From Clostridia bacterium (GTDB lineage Bacteria > Bacillota > Clostridia > Lachnospirales > Anaerotignaceae), in NCBI GenBank assembly GCA_009929735.1, contig RZZU01000002.1, positions 1 to 64,000 on the forward strand: a stretch of DNA of 64,000 nt, written 5' to 3'. How positions within the stretch are numbered: position 1 is the stretch's first letter; every line of letters starts with the position of its first letter. The notes below the pieces were generated by a model. It saw nothing but the letters and a program-made list of their open reading frames with translations. It ran no database searches and had not been told where the DNA came from. Position numbers and translations under genes: made by a program. Below, one piece after another: positions 17,198 to 25,815 of the stretch.

Positions 17198-19180
17198 ATG
17201 AAATCGCTCAGCATAGATATTGAAACTTACAGTGGCTATGACCTCTCCAAATGTGGTGTCTACCGTTATACGGAAGCGCCAGATTTTACGATTCTGCTAT
17301 TTGGATATTCCGTTGACGGCGGAGAAGTACAGGTGGTAGACATTGCAAACGGAGAAAGCATTCCGGCGCATATACTCACCGCTCTTACGGATAACAGAAT
17401 AGTCAAATGGGCGTTCAACGCACAATTCGAGAGAATATGCCTTTCCCGGTATCTGCAAGATATCGGATGCTTTGAAAATACGGGTTACGGTATTCCGCAA
17501 GACACAGTTGGCGGTTACCTTAACCCGGAAGCGTGGAAATGTACGATGGTGTGGGCGGCATATATGGGGCTGCCTCTCTCGCTGGAAGGCGTCGGCTCGC
17601 TGCTCGGCCTTGAGAAACAGAAGTTGACCGAAGGCAAAGACCTCATTAAGTATTTTTGTGCACCCTGCAAGCCCACCGCCGTAAATGAACAGCGAACGCG
17701 AAATCTGCCAACCCACGCCGAGGAAAAATGGGATGCCTTTAAATCATATAACAAGCGCGATGTCGAGGCTGAGATGTCGATACAACAAAAACTGTCGAAA
17801 TTTGTCGTGCCTGATTCCATATGGGACGAATACCATCTCGACCAGGAGATAAATGACCGAGGCGTGGCTCTCGATATGACGCTCGTAAAAGAAGCCATTG
17901 CAATGGATACACGCTCCCGCTCCGAGTTGATGCATCGGATGCAGACCCTCACAGAATTGGACAATCCAAACTCGGTTATGCAGATGAAGCAATGGCTCTG
18001 TGATCAGGGGCTTGAAACGGATACTCTCGGTAAAAAAGCTGTGGCGGAGCTTTTGAAAGCAGCACCACCGGAGCTTGCCGATGTTCTCTCCCTCCGTCAA
18101 CAGCTTGCTAAATCCTCGGTGAAAAAGTATCAGGCGATGGAGAACGCCGTCTGCGCCGACGGCCGCGCTCGCGGTATGTTCCAATTCTATGGAGCCAATC
18201 GAACCGGGCGCTGGGCTGGCAGATTGATTCAAATGCAAAACTTGCCGCAAAACCATCTACCGGACTTGGAACAGGCCCGTGCTCTTGTGCGCTGTGGCGA
18301 TTACGATGCGCTGGAAATACTCTACGAGGATATCCCCGATACACTCTCACAGCTTATTCGCACAGCTTTCGTTCCAATGCCCGGACGTAAATTTATTGTA
18401 GCGGATTTCTCCGCGATTGAAGCCCGTGTCATTGCGTGGTACGCAGGTGAGAAGTGGCGGCAGATGGTCTTTGAAAGCGGAGGAGATATTTACTGTGCAT
18501 CCGCAGCTCAGATGTTCAAAGTTCCGGTGGAGAAAAACGGCGTGAACGGGCATCTGCGGCAAAAGGGTAAAATTGCCGAACTTGCCCTCGGTTACGGCGG
18601 CTCCGTGGGTGCGCTCAAGGCAATGGGTGCGCTTGAGATGGGACTTACCGAAGAAGAACTGCCGTCGCTCGTGTCGGCATGGCGCTCGTCCAATCCAAGC
18701 ATTGTGCGTTTATGGTGGGATGTCGACCGCGCAGCGATGAAGGCTGTAAAAGAAAAGACTGCAACCGATACGCACGGTATCTGCTTTGTGTATCAGAGCG
18801 GAATGCTTTTTATTATACTCCCATCCGGAAGGCGGCTCGCCTATGTGAAACCTCGCATCGGAGAGAACAGATTCGGCGGCGACTGTATCACCTATGAAGG
18901 TGTTGGCGGCACGAAAAAATGGGAACGCGTAGACAGTTACGGCCCAAAAATTGTGGAAAACATTGTTCAGGCAACAGCACGCGATATTCTCTGCTTTGCA
19001 ATGCAGACACTCCGCCACTGCTTTATTACAATGCATATCCATGACGAACTGGTCATCGAGGCGGACAGCCGAATGTCGCTTGACGTAGTCTGCAAACAGA
19101 TGAGCCAAACTCCTCCCTGGGCACAAGGTCTTAAACTTCACGCCGACGGTTATGAGACGGATTTTTATAAAAAAGATTGA
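17198..19180 (+). CDS. Phage DNA polymerase, family A
   Basis: This 660-aa protein has an N-terminal 3'-5' exonuclease domain (IDIETYS with Asp7 and Glu9) and a family A polymerase domain. Motif A is VADFSAIEAR with Asp403, motif B is RQKGKIAELALGYGG (about 454-468) and motif C is HDE at 615-617. There is no 5' nuclease domain. All catalytic residues are present. It would replicate the phage genome together with the primase-helicase at 20453. The ATG follows GAAAGGA. It is followed within a few bases by leader R2. Confidence 0.95.
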   Translation: MKSLSIDIETYSGYDLSKCGVYRYTEAPDFTILLFGYSVDGGEVQVVDIANGESIPAHILTALTDNRIVKWAFNAQFERICLSRYLQDIGCFENTGYGIPQDTVGGYLNPEAWKCTMVWAAYMGLPLSLEGVGSLLGLEKQKLTEGKDLIKYFCAPCKPTAVNEQRTRNLPTHAEEKWDAFKSYNKRDVEAEMSIQQKLSKFVVPDSIWDEYHLDQEINDRGVALDMTLVKEAIAMDTRSRSELMHRMQTLTELDNPNSVMQMKQWLCDQGLETDTLGKKAVAELLKAAPPELADVLSLRQQLAKSSVKKYQAMENAVCADGRARGMFQFYGANRTGRWAGRLIQMQNLPQNHLPDLEQARALVRCGDYDALEILYEDIPDTLSQLIRTAFVPMPGRKFIVADFSAIEARVIAWYAGEKWRQMVFESGGDIYCASAAQMFKVPVEKNGVNGHLRQKGKIAELALGYGGSVGALKAMGALEMGLTEEELPSLVSAWRSSNPSIVRLWWDVDRAAMKAVKEKTATDTHGICFVYQSGMLFIILPSGRRLAYVKPRIGENRFGGDCITYEGVGGTKKWERVDSYGPKIVENIVQATARDILCFAMQTLRHCFITMHIHDELVIEADSRMSLDVVCKQMSQTPPWAQGLKLHADGYETDFYKKD

Positions 19181-19182
19181 TT

Positions 19183-19260
19183 CTTTTCGTTCAAGACCTA
19201 TATTTCCCTCCAGTGAGTTTTAAGGGGTATTGCCCCTAATAAATTCGCTGGAGGTTTTTT
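19183..19260 (+). promoter_or_regulatory. Structured leader R2 (hides the ribosome binding site of the antirepressor)
   Basis: CTTTTCGTTCAAGACC is followed by CCTCCAG (19207-19213), which pairs with CTGGAGG (19248-19254), the antirepressor's ribosome binding site. The inner stem is AGGGG (19223-19227) with CCCCT (19233-19237). It shares sequence and pairing with R1 and R3 while the loops differ. Confidence 0.7.
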
Positions 19261-20034
19261 ATGGACACTATTCAGATTTATCGCTACGAGAATTTCGATG
19301 TGCGCACAGTAAAAAAAAACGGTGAGCCGTGGTTCGTGGCGGCAGATGTTTGCAGGGTGCTTGAACTCGGGAATCCCACCATGGCATTGGAACGACTCGA
19401 TGAGGATGAGAAAGCCCTCATTTCAATTGAGGGCTTAAGCAGAGGTAACGACAACGCCAATATCATAAACGAACCCGGCTTGTACACGCTCATTCTCGGC
19501 AGTCGCAAACCGCAGGCGAAGGCGTTCAAAAGATGGATTACGCATGATGTTATCCCTTCCATCCGCAAGCACGGCCTTTATGCAACCGACGAACTGCTCG
19601 CTGACCCTGATATCCTTATAGACGCATTGCAGGAACTCAAAGCAGAGCGTGAGCGCACAAAAATGTTACAGCTCACGGCGGCAATTCAAGAACAACAGAT
19701 TGCCGAGATGCAGCCGAAAGCCAGTTATTACGACCTCATTCTGCAGAACAAAAACACCGTTCCCGTTACCCAGATTGCCAAGGACTACGGCATGAGCGGG
19801 CGAGCGCTTAACAAGCTGCTTCACAAACTCGGCATCCAGTACAAAATGCGCGATACATGGCTTTTATATCAGGAGTATGCCAATCGAGGCTATACCCAGT
19901 CTCGCACTCACGCCATTGATGTTGACCGCAGCGTCATGCACACCTACTGGACACAAAAAGGCAGACTGTTCCTCTATGACCTGCTTAAAAGCGAGTGCGA
20001 CATGCTGCCTGTAATTGAGAGGGGTGCACAATGA
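19261..20034 (+). CDS. Phage antirepressor (BRO-N plus KilAC domains)
   Basis: The 257-aa protein has an N-terminal BRO-N domain (about 5-105: GEPWFVAADVCRVLEL, EPGLYTLILGSRKPQAKAFK then RWITHDVIPSIRKHG) and a C-terminal KilAC antirepressor domain (about 135-250: VTQIAKDYGMSGRALNKLLH then KLGIQYKMRDTWLLY). Proteins of this type oppose the prophage repressor or regulate early functions. Its translation start is inside leader R2, which suggests post-transcriptional control of the antirepressor. It overlaps the next gene by four bases. Confidence 0.93.
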   Translation: MDTIQIYRYENFDVRTVKKNGEPWFVAADVCRVLELGNPTMALERLDEDEKALISIEGLSRGNDNANIINEPGLYTLILGSRKPQAKAFKRWITHDVIPSIRKHGLYATDELLADPDILIDALQELKAERERTKMLQLTAAIQEQQIAEMQPKASYYDLILQNKNTVPVTQIAKDYGMSGRALNKLLHKLGIQYKMRDTWLLYQEYANRGYTQSRTHAIDVDRSVMHTYWTQKGRLFLYDLLKSECDMLPVIERGAQ

Positions 20035-20456
20035 ATATTGACAAATACAATGCCGAGGGATATTACGACCCAACCGCCTTTGAAGCGATGACCATCATAG
20101 AAAAAGAAGAACGTGCGCTTCGGGCGTTTCGCCCCATCGTATATATCTGCTCGCCCTATGCCGGGGATACGGAAAGCAATATAAAGGCGGCGCAAAAATA
20201 CAGCCATTTTGCGGTAAACAAAGGTTATATCCCAATCGCACCGCATCTTTTGTTCCCCCAATTTTTAAATGACGCCGATCCCGCAGAGAGAAAGCTGGGG
20301 CTGTTCTTCGGAAACGCTTTGATGAGCAAATGTTCCGAGGTATGGGTATTCGGCAAACGCATCTCCGCCGGTATGGAATCGGAAATCAAGCGCGCCCGTT
20401 GGAAAAATTACCGACTACGTTATTTTAGCGAAAGCTGCGAGGAGGTTCATAGATGA
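20031..20456 (+). CDS. DUF4406-type protein
   Basis: This 141-aa protein carries a nucleoside 2-deoxyribosyltransferase-like fold of the DUF4406 type: VYICSPYAGDTESNIKAAQK near residue 37, then GYIPIAPHLLFPQF and a C-terminal CSEVWVFGKRISAGMESEIK. Members are common in phage replication modules; a role in nucleotide or nicotinamide-nucleotide metabolism is plausible but unproven. It overlaps the antirepressor and the primase-helicase by four bases on either side (ATGA), so all three are translated as a coupled unit. Confidence 0.8.
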   Translation: MNIDKYNAEGYYDPTAFEAMTIIEKEERALRAFRPIVYICSPYAGDTESNIKAAQKYSHFAVNKGYIPIAPHLLFPQFLNDADPAERKLGLFFGNALMSKCSEVWVFGKRISAGMESEIKRARWKNYRLRYFSESCEEVHR

Positions 20457-22726
20457 TGTTCACGCTATACCGTGCCGATTGTATTGGCAATCGCGGGAAC
20501 TGCCTATATCCCAACAAGATAAATGTCACGGATGAAACTGCGCTGACAGAAGCAGTTAAATGCGACTATGTGTGCGCCGAGTACCGGAACAGCTATCGCA
20601 GCGGAGCAAATTTCATCGGTGCTGACTGCCTGCCCGTTGACTGCGATAATGACCATTCGGAAGATCCCGCTGACTGGGTCGTTCCCGCTGATGTTGCGAA
20701 TGCTTTCCCCGGCGTAGGATTTGCCGTGCATTATAGTCGCAATAACTTGAAAGAAAAGAACGGCAAAGCCCCAAGACCCAAGTTTCATGTACTCTTTCCC
20801 ATCGACCGCATTTCTGATGCTCGGCTCTATGCGGATATGAAAAGGCTGGTCTGCGGTATCTTCCCATTCTTCGACACCCAAGCACTTGATGCTGCTCGAT
20901 TCTTTTTTGGTACTGCCACACCGGAAGTTGAATTGCATTCCGGCATAATGAGCCTGACTGCCTTTTTACAGACAGATGACTTTGATGCGGATATGGAAAA
21001 CAACGGTCAGCCTCGTGTTATTACAGCAGGAAATCGGAATGCAACTATGTCACGATTCGCCGGTCGCGTCCTTAAGCGTTACGGGGATACCGAGGAGGCA
21101 TATCAATGTTTTTGCGATGAAGCCGCCAAATGTTCCCCGCCGCTGGACACACAGGAACTTGCCACCATCTGGCGCAGCGCACGGAGTTTTTATCAGCGCA
21201 TCCAGCGGCAGGACGGATACGTGCCGCCGGAAGAGTACAACTCCGATACTTCCTATAAGCCCGGAGATTTCTCCGATGTCGGGCAGGCCACGGTACTATC
21301 AAAATATTTTGGCAATGAACTGAGGTATTCTCCGGCTACCCGCTACATCCGCTACTCGGAAAATTACTGGCAGGAAACTGAACCCGGCGCACAAGCAGTC
21401 GCACAGGAACTTACCAGACGCCAACTGGACGAGGCAACCAACGACCTGTTGAGCGCTACAAAAAAGCTGTCGGAAGTCGGTGCGCAGGAAATATTGGACA
21501 CCACTTCCAAGAGCAAAGCCGAGTCGTTATTTAATGATGAGCAGGCTGAAGCTTACGCCGCTTTCCTTGCCGCAAAAGCATATCAGTCCTTTTCCATCAA
21601 GCGCAGGGAGTCGAAAAACATCACAGCGACCCTGCGTGAAGCACATCCCATGCTGGAAATCTCACCGCGAGACCTTGATACAGATTGTTTCCTTCTGTGT
21701 ACACCTACCGCCACCTATGATCTTCGCAAAGGTATGGACGGTGCAAGAGAACACTCCCCGGAGGACTATATAACGAAAATCACCACCGTTTCGCCCGGCG
21801 ATAAAGGCGAAAACCTCTGGAAGGATACCGTCAATCTTATTTTCTGCGGCGACCAAGTCTTGATTGATTATGTGCAAATGGTTTGCGGTCTTGCCGCTAT
21901 CGGCAAAGTTTATCTGGAAGCCTTGATTATTGCCTACGGCGATGGGCGAAACGGTAAATCCACCTTCTGGAACGTAATATCCCGCGTGATGGGTTTATAT
22001 AGCGGAAACATCTCCGCTGATGCGCTCACCGTTGGATGCCGCAGGAACATTAAGCCGGAGATGGCTGAAGTTAAAGGCAAGCGCCTGTTGATTGCGGCTG
22101 AGCTGCAGGAAGGTACGCGCCTTAATAACTCGGTTGTAAAGCAGCTTTGCTCTACGGACGATGTCTTCGCAGAGAAAAAATACAAAGACCCCTTCAGCTT
22201 TACACCCTGCCACACTCTGGTTCTTTACACAAACCACCTTCCCAAAGTGGGAGCTTCAGACGCCGGTATCTGGCGCAGGCTGATTGTTATTCCGTTCAAC
22301 GCCAAGATTGAGGGCGAAGGCGATATTAAAAATTACGCTGAATACCTCTACGCCAATGCGGGCGAAAGCATACTTGCATGGGTTATTGAGGGTGCGAAAA
22401 AGGTTATCGACATTGATTATCATATTCCTCTGCCTAAATGCGTCAGTGACGCAATCGAAGCGTACAGGCAGGAAAACGACTGGCTCGGTCATTTCCTTGA
22501 GGAAAGATGTGAGCTTGGTAGTGATTTGCGTGAAAAGTCCAGTGACCTCTATATCGCATATAGGAATCATTGCGCCGAAAGAAACGAGTTTGTGCGTAGC
22601 ACGACAGATTTCTATGCCGCCTTAGATAACGCCGGCTTCCAGAAGATAAAACCCAAGGGCTGGAGCTTCATTACCGGACTTCGATTGAAGGTCGACGGTG
22701 GCGATTTTGAAGATTTCCTGAGCTGA
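20453..22726 (+). CDS. Phage/plasmid primase-helicase (P4/D5 type)
   Basis: This 757-aa protein has an N-terminal primase-polymerase-like region (about 1-160, with PVDCDNDHSE and RPKFHVLFPIDR), a middle linker, and a C-terminal D5/P4-type superfamily 3 helicase. The Walker A motif GDGRNGKS is at 496-503, followed by KPEMAEVKGKRLLIAAELQE (Walker B region) and HTLVLYTNHLPKVGASDAGI then WRRL (motif C and arginine finger). It would unwind and prime the phage origin together with the family A polymerase. Two consecutive ATGs at the start leave a one-codon ambiguity. Confidence 0.92.
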   Translation: MMFTLYRADCIGNRGNCLYPNKINVTDETALTEAVKCDYVCAEYRNSYRSGANFIGADCLPVDCDNDHSEDPADWVVPADVANAFPGVGFAVHYSRNNLKEKNGKAPRPKFHVLFPIDRISDARLYADMKRLVCGIFPFFDTQALDAARFFFGTATPEVELHSGIMSLTAFLQTDDFDADMENNGQPRVITAGNRNATMSRFAGRVLKRYGDTEEAYQCFCDEAAKCSPPLDTQELATIWRSARSFYQRIQRQDGYVPPEEYNSDTSYKPGDFSDVGQATVLSKYFGNELRYSPATRYIRYSENYWQETEPGAQAVAQELTRRQLDEATNDLLSATKKLSEVGAQEILDTTSKSKAESLFNDEQAEAYAAFLAAKAYQSFSIKRRESKNITATLREAHPMLEISPRDLDTDCFLLCTPTATYDLRKGMDGAREHSPEDYITKITTVSPGDKGENLWKDTVNLIFCGDQVLIDYVQMVCGLAAIGKVYLEALIIAYGDGRNGKSTFWNVISRVMGLYSGNISADALTVGCRRNIKPEMAEVKGKRLLIAAELQEGTRLNNSVVKQLCSTDDVFAEKKYKDPFSFTPCHTLVLYTNHLPKVGASDAGIWRRLIVIPFNAKIEGEGDIKNYAEYLYANAGESILAWVIEGAKKVIDIDYHIPLPKCVSDAIEAYRQENDWLGHFLEERCELGSDLREKSSDLYIAYRNHCAERNEFVRSTTDFYAALDNAGFQKIKPKGWSFITGLRLKVDGGDFEDFLS

Positions 22727-22727
22727 A

Positions 22728-22825
22728 GGTGAGGGTCGATGAGGGTCGTTTCATAAAACTCCCTTTAGACTGGTTTTTTTACTCCTAAAGGGACTTTTAG
22801 TATTTGACCCTCATCGACCCTCACC
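22728..22825. repeat. Long two-part inverted repeat between helicase and VRR-NUC genes
   Basis: The 20-bp arm at 22728-22747 (itself two copies of GAGGGTCG in tandem) is perfectly complementary to 22806-22825. Within it TCCCTTTAG (22760-22768) pairs with CTAAAGGGA (22785-22793) around a T-rich loop. It starts two bases after the primase-helicase stop and ends 20 bases before the next ribosome binding site. Confidence 0.85.
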
Positions 22826-22857
22826 CAATATGAATTTTGTGCGGTGGAGGCATGGAT

Positions 22858-23139
22858 ATGAGAGAAAAAACAATAGAAGCAAAACTTGTAAAAGCGGTAA
22901 AAAGCATGGGCGGCATTGCGCTGAAAATATCGTCGGCAAATTATGACGGGATGCCCGACCGCCTTGTACTTCTCACTGATGGGAAGCTGGCGTTCATAGA
23001 ACTGAAAGCCCCTGGCAAAAAGCTGCGTCCTTTGCAGGAAAAGCGAATAAGACAGTTAGAGGCACTTGGCTTTTTAGTATTTTGTATTGACGGCATAGAC
23101 CAGATTGGAGGGATACTCGATGAAATACGATCCACATGA
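22858..23139 (+). CDS. VRR-NUC domain nuclease
   Basis: The 93-aa protein is a minimal VRR-NUC (PD-(D/E)xK) nuclease: MREKTIEAKLVKAVKSMGGI, GMPDRLVLLTDGKLAFIELK, AP, then QEKRIRQLEALGF. Asp in MPDR and Glu-x-Lys in IELK are the expected catalytic residues. Stand-alone VRR-NUC proteins of phages are Holliday-junction-like or structure-specific nucleases. The ATG at 22858 is chosen because GGAGG lies seven bases upstream; another ATG at 22852 is too close to it. It overlaps the helicase downstream by 20 bases. Confidence 0.9.
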   Translation: MREKTIEAKLVKAVKSMGGIALKISSANYDGMPDRLVLLTDGKLAFIELKAPGKKLRPLQEKRIRQLEALGFLVFCIDGIDQIGGILDEIRST

Positions 23140-24484
23140 CTATCAGACCTACGCCACAAATTTTATTCTTGAGCATCCCATTGCGGCAATCCTGCTGGAT
23201 ATGGGTCTTGGCAAAAGTGTCATTACTCTCACCGCCGTAAATGACCTGCTGTTCGACAGCTTTGAAATACACAAGGTTCTCGTCGTGGCTCCTTTACGGG
23301 TAGCGCGTGATACATGGCCTGCGGAACTTGAAAAATGGGAGCATCTGCACGGACTTGTTTATTCCGTAGCAGTCGGAAGCGAGGTTCAGCGCAAGGCAGC
23401 TCTGATGCAAAAAGCTGACATTTATATCATCAACCGAGAAAATATCGAATGGCTGGTAGAGAAAAGCGGTTTGCCGTTTGATTACGATATGTTGGTGGTC
23501 GATGAACTATCATCCTTTAAGTCCTATCAAGCGAAACGCTTCAAAAGCCTTTCGTCGGTGCGGCCGAAGGTGAATCGCGTGGTCGGTTTGACCGGCACTC
23601 CTTCCTCCAACGGTCTGATGGATTTATGGGCAGAGTTCCGGCTGCTGGATATGGGTAAAAGGCTCGGTCGGTTCATCACCCATTTTCGCAGTGATTATTT
23701 CGTTCCAGACAAGCGCAATCAGCAAATTGTATTCAGCTATAAGCCGAAGCCGGGTGCGGAGGAAGCTATATACCGTCTTGTGTCGGATATCACCATCAGC
23801 ATGAAATCTACTGACTACCTCAAAATGCCGAAATGTGTCTTAAACGAAGTTCCGGTGCGCCTTTCCGAAAAAGAGATGGAATGCTACCAGATATTAAAGG
23901 ACGATTTGATTCTTAGCCTTGACGGGCAGGACATTGACGCTGCTAATGCCGTGGGTCTTTCCAATAAATTGACGCAGATGGCAAACGGGGCTGTTTATGG
24001 TGAGGATAGCAATGTAATCGCAATACATGATCGCAAGCTGGATGCGTTGGAAGACTTGATCGAAGCCGCCAACGGCAAACCAGTTCTGGTGGCCTACTGG
24101 TTCAAGCACGACCTTTCCCGCATTAAGGAGCGTCTGCACAAACGGCATATTCCGTTTTCCAAGCTGGACACCGCTGATTCTATCAAGCGATGGAATAACG
24201 GCGAACTGCCTGTGGCACTGGTGCATCCTGCTTCTGCCGGACATGGCTTGAATCTGCAATCCGGCGGTTCCACACTGATATGGTTCGGTCTGACTTGGAG
24301 TTTGGAATTGTACCAGCAGACCAATGCGAGGCTTTGGCGGCAGGGGCAGGAATCCGATACTGTGGTGATTCACCACCTCATCGCCAAGGACACTATCGAC
24401 GAAAAGATCATGTCGGCTCTGAAAAAGAAAGACAAAACGCAGTCTGCACTAATCGATGCGGTCAAGGCAGACCTGAAAATCTAA
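23120..24484 (+). CDS. SNF2/DEAD-type phage helicase
   Basis: This 454-aa superfamily 2 helicase has the Walker A motif GLGKS at 29-33, motif II VVDELSS (Asp-Glu at 128-129), motif III LTGTPSSNG near 157, and C-terminal motifs V and VI (HPASAGHGLNLQSGG, QTNARLWRQGQ). The order matches SNF2-like translocases found in Firmicutes phages after a VRR-NUC gene. It is probably used in replication or recombination. The ATG at 23120 follows GGAGGG by seven bases. Confidence 0.93.
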   Translation: MKYDPHDYQTYATNFILEHPIAAILLDMGLGKSVITLTAVNDLLFDSFEIHKVLVVAPLRVARDTWPAELEKWEHLHGLVYSVAVGSEVQRKAALMQKADIYIINRENIEWLVEKSGLPFDYDMLVVDELSSFKSYQAKRFKSLSSVRPKVNRVVGLTGTPSSNGLMDLWAEFRLLDMGKRLGRFITHFRSDYFVPDKRNQQIVFSYKPKPGAEEAIYRLVSDITISMKSTDYLKMPKCVLNEVPVRLSEKEMECYQILKDDLILSLDGQDIDAANAVGLSNKLTQMANGAVYGEDSNVIAIHDRKLDALEDLIEAANGKPVLVAYWFKHDLSRIKERLHKRHIPFSKLDTADSIKRWNNGELPVALVHPASAGHGLNLQSGGSTLIWFGLTWSLELYQQTNARLWRQGQESDTVVIHHLIAKDTIDEKIMSALKKKDKTQSALIDAVKADLKI

Positions 24485-24522
24485 GACAATCCACGACAAA
24501 ATACGACAATCCGTGCCAATCC
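24483..24522. repeat. Four 10-bp phased repeats after the helicase gene
   Basis: Four consecutive 10-base units, aaGACAATCC, acGACAAAAT, acGACAATCC and gtGCCAATCC, lie between the helicase stop and the next ribosome binding site. The period equals one helical turn, so the repeated bases would face the same side of the DNA, as in a protein-binding array. Confidence 0.6.
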
Positions 24523-24553
24523 GAGAGAACTAAAAATATCGGAGGTACAGATT

Positions 24554-24748
24554 ATGAATCCATATGAAGAATTGGCAAATGCCATCGTACTGCAGGCGGT
24601 AAAGGATTATCGGTTGCACGATGATAAAAAGGAACTTGCCAGCATCGAGCGTTTCTTCCATTCCGACTGGTTTGGCGTCCTAACGGATATTAACCCGGAG
24701 ATGCTAATCGCCAAGCTGAGAAAGGAGAAGGTGCGCTATGAATACTAA
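24554..24748 (+). CDS. Small acidic phage protein
   Basis: This 64-aa helical protein (MNPYEELANAIVLQAVKDYR... ending with EMLIAKLRKEKVRYEY) is of a type commonly found just before ArpU/DUF1492-like genes in Clostridia prophages. Function is unknown. It has a GGAGG ribosome binding site eight bases before the ATG and overlaps the next gene by 11 bases. Confidence 0.8.
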   Translation: MNPYEELANAIVLQAVKDYRLHDDKKELASIERFFHSDWFGVLTDINPEMLIAKLRKEKVRYEY

Positions 24749-25172
24749 AACCTACCTCTCTCAGGCACGTTATCTGGATATGCGCATCAAATCAAAGCTC
24801 CAGCAGGTTGATTCACTGAATGAGCTGGCAACAACCTGTACATCAGTGCTGACGGGTATGCCCAGAAACCCCAGTAGCTCCACCTCCCGCATGGCAGATG
24901 CCATTTGTAAAATCGTTGACCTGCAGAATGAAATCAACCGTGATATTGATACGCTTGTTGACCTCAAGAAAGAAATCATGGGTGTTGTAAAAGCTGTGGC
25001 CAATCCGGAGCACCAGACCCTTTTGGAGAAACGCTACCTCTGCTTCCTCTCGTGGGAGAAGATTGCTGTGGACATGGGCTACGACCTGCGCTACACTCAC
25101 AAGCTCCACATTCGGGCGCTGGAGGAGTGCAAAATTCCTGTTTCTTCTGAAGTGGACACGAAAAGACACTGA
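24738..25172 (+). CDS. ArpU/DUF1492-like late transcription regulator
   Basis: The 144-aa protein has a long N-terminal helical region and a C-terminal sigma region 4-like helix-turn-helix (LLEKRYLCFLSWEKIAVDMG, YDLRYTHKLHIRALEE). This matches DUF1492/ArpU-like proteins, encoded just before the packaging genes in many Firmicutes phages and linked to late gene activation. Its last codons lie inside a 10-bp phased GACAC repeat (25151-25180). It is followed by a candidate terminator and then the HNH gene. Confidence 0.8.
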   Translation: MNTKTYLSQARYLDMRIKSKLQQVDSLNELATTCTSVLTGMPRNPSSSTSRMADAICKIVDLQNEINRDIDTLVDLKKEIMGVVKAVANPEHQTLLEKRYLCFLSWEKIAVDMGYDLRYTHKLHIRALEECKIPVSSEVDTKRH

Positions 25173-25180
25173 AAGACACA
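25151..25180. repeat. Three 10-bp phased GACAC repeats
   Basis: agtGGACACg, aaaAGACACt and gaaAGACACa follow each other with an exact 10-bp period across the end of the ArpU-like gene. The placement just before the HNH and terminase genes makes a regulator-binding or cos/pac role possible. Confidence 0.55.
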
Positions 25181-25223
25181 TGTTTCTTATGTTAGTATTA
25201 TAATGGCGAAGAAGAATAGAGAT

Positions 25224-25256
25224 GGCCTTCAGGGAGCAATCCTTGAGGGCTTTCTT
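25224..25256 (+). terminator. Probable terminator after the ArpU-like gene
   Basis: GGCCTTCAGG pairs imperfectly with CCTTGAGGGC (one mismatch and one bulge), followed by TTTCTTT. It would end the early transcript before the HNH gene. Confidence 0.55.
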
Positions 25257-25279
25257 TATGCCCGTGAGGAGGTGAACCC

Positions 25280-25639
25280 ATGCCATACAAACCCAAACGT
25301 CCCTGTGCCTACCCCGGTTGCGGTCGGCTTGCCGAGAGCGAGCAATACTGTGCCGAACATCAAAAGGTTGTGACAAAACAATACAACCAGTACGAACGCG
25401 ACCCCGCTTCCAACAAACGATATGGTCGTGCCTGGAAGCGTATCCGTGACCGCTACATCAAGTCACATCCTCTCTGTGAAGAGTGTGAGAAACAAGGTAG
25501 GCTTACCCCTGCCGAGGAAGTGCACCACATTCGCCCGCTCTCTAAGGGCGGCGGCAATGAGAAGAGCAACCTCATGGCTCTTTGTAAATCCTGTCACTCA
25601 AGGATTACTGTCGAGAGCGGTGACCGATGGGGAAAATGA
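25280..25639 (+). CDS. Phage HNH endonuclease next to terminase
   Basis: This 119-aa protein has N-terminal cysteines and histidine (CAYPGCGRLAESEQYCAEHQ) and a C-terminal HNH domain: CEECEKQGRLTPAEEVHHIR, PLSKGGGNEKSNLMALCKSC, HS. The HNH histidines and Asn are intact. In cos-type phages an HNH protein encoded beside the terminase genes is needed for cutting and packaging. The ATG follows GAGGAGG. The 176 bases after it, up to the terminase small subunit, hold no gene that I can support. Confidence 0.92.
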   Translation: MPYKPKRPCAYPGCGRLAESEQYCAEHQKVVTKQYNQYERDPASNKRYGRAWKRIRDRYIKSHPLCEECEKQGRLTPAEEVHHIRPLSKGGGNEKSNLMALCKSCHSRITVESGDRWGK

Positions 25640-25815
25640 GGCATCGTATACATTTTGGTACGATACCTCAAAGCAATTTATTTGATACGGTCACTCCCGG
25701 TGGGGGCGGTGAAATCTCCAGGACTTACCAATGCGGACAGCGGCGTGGGGCTCCGTGTTGAAAAACGCACATTCAAACGACCGAATAGCCCCAGCACGCA
25801 AGGAGTGTGATAAAT

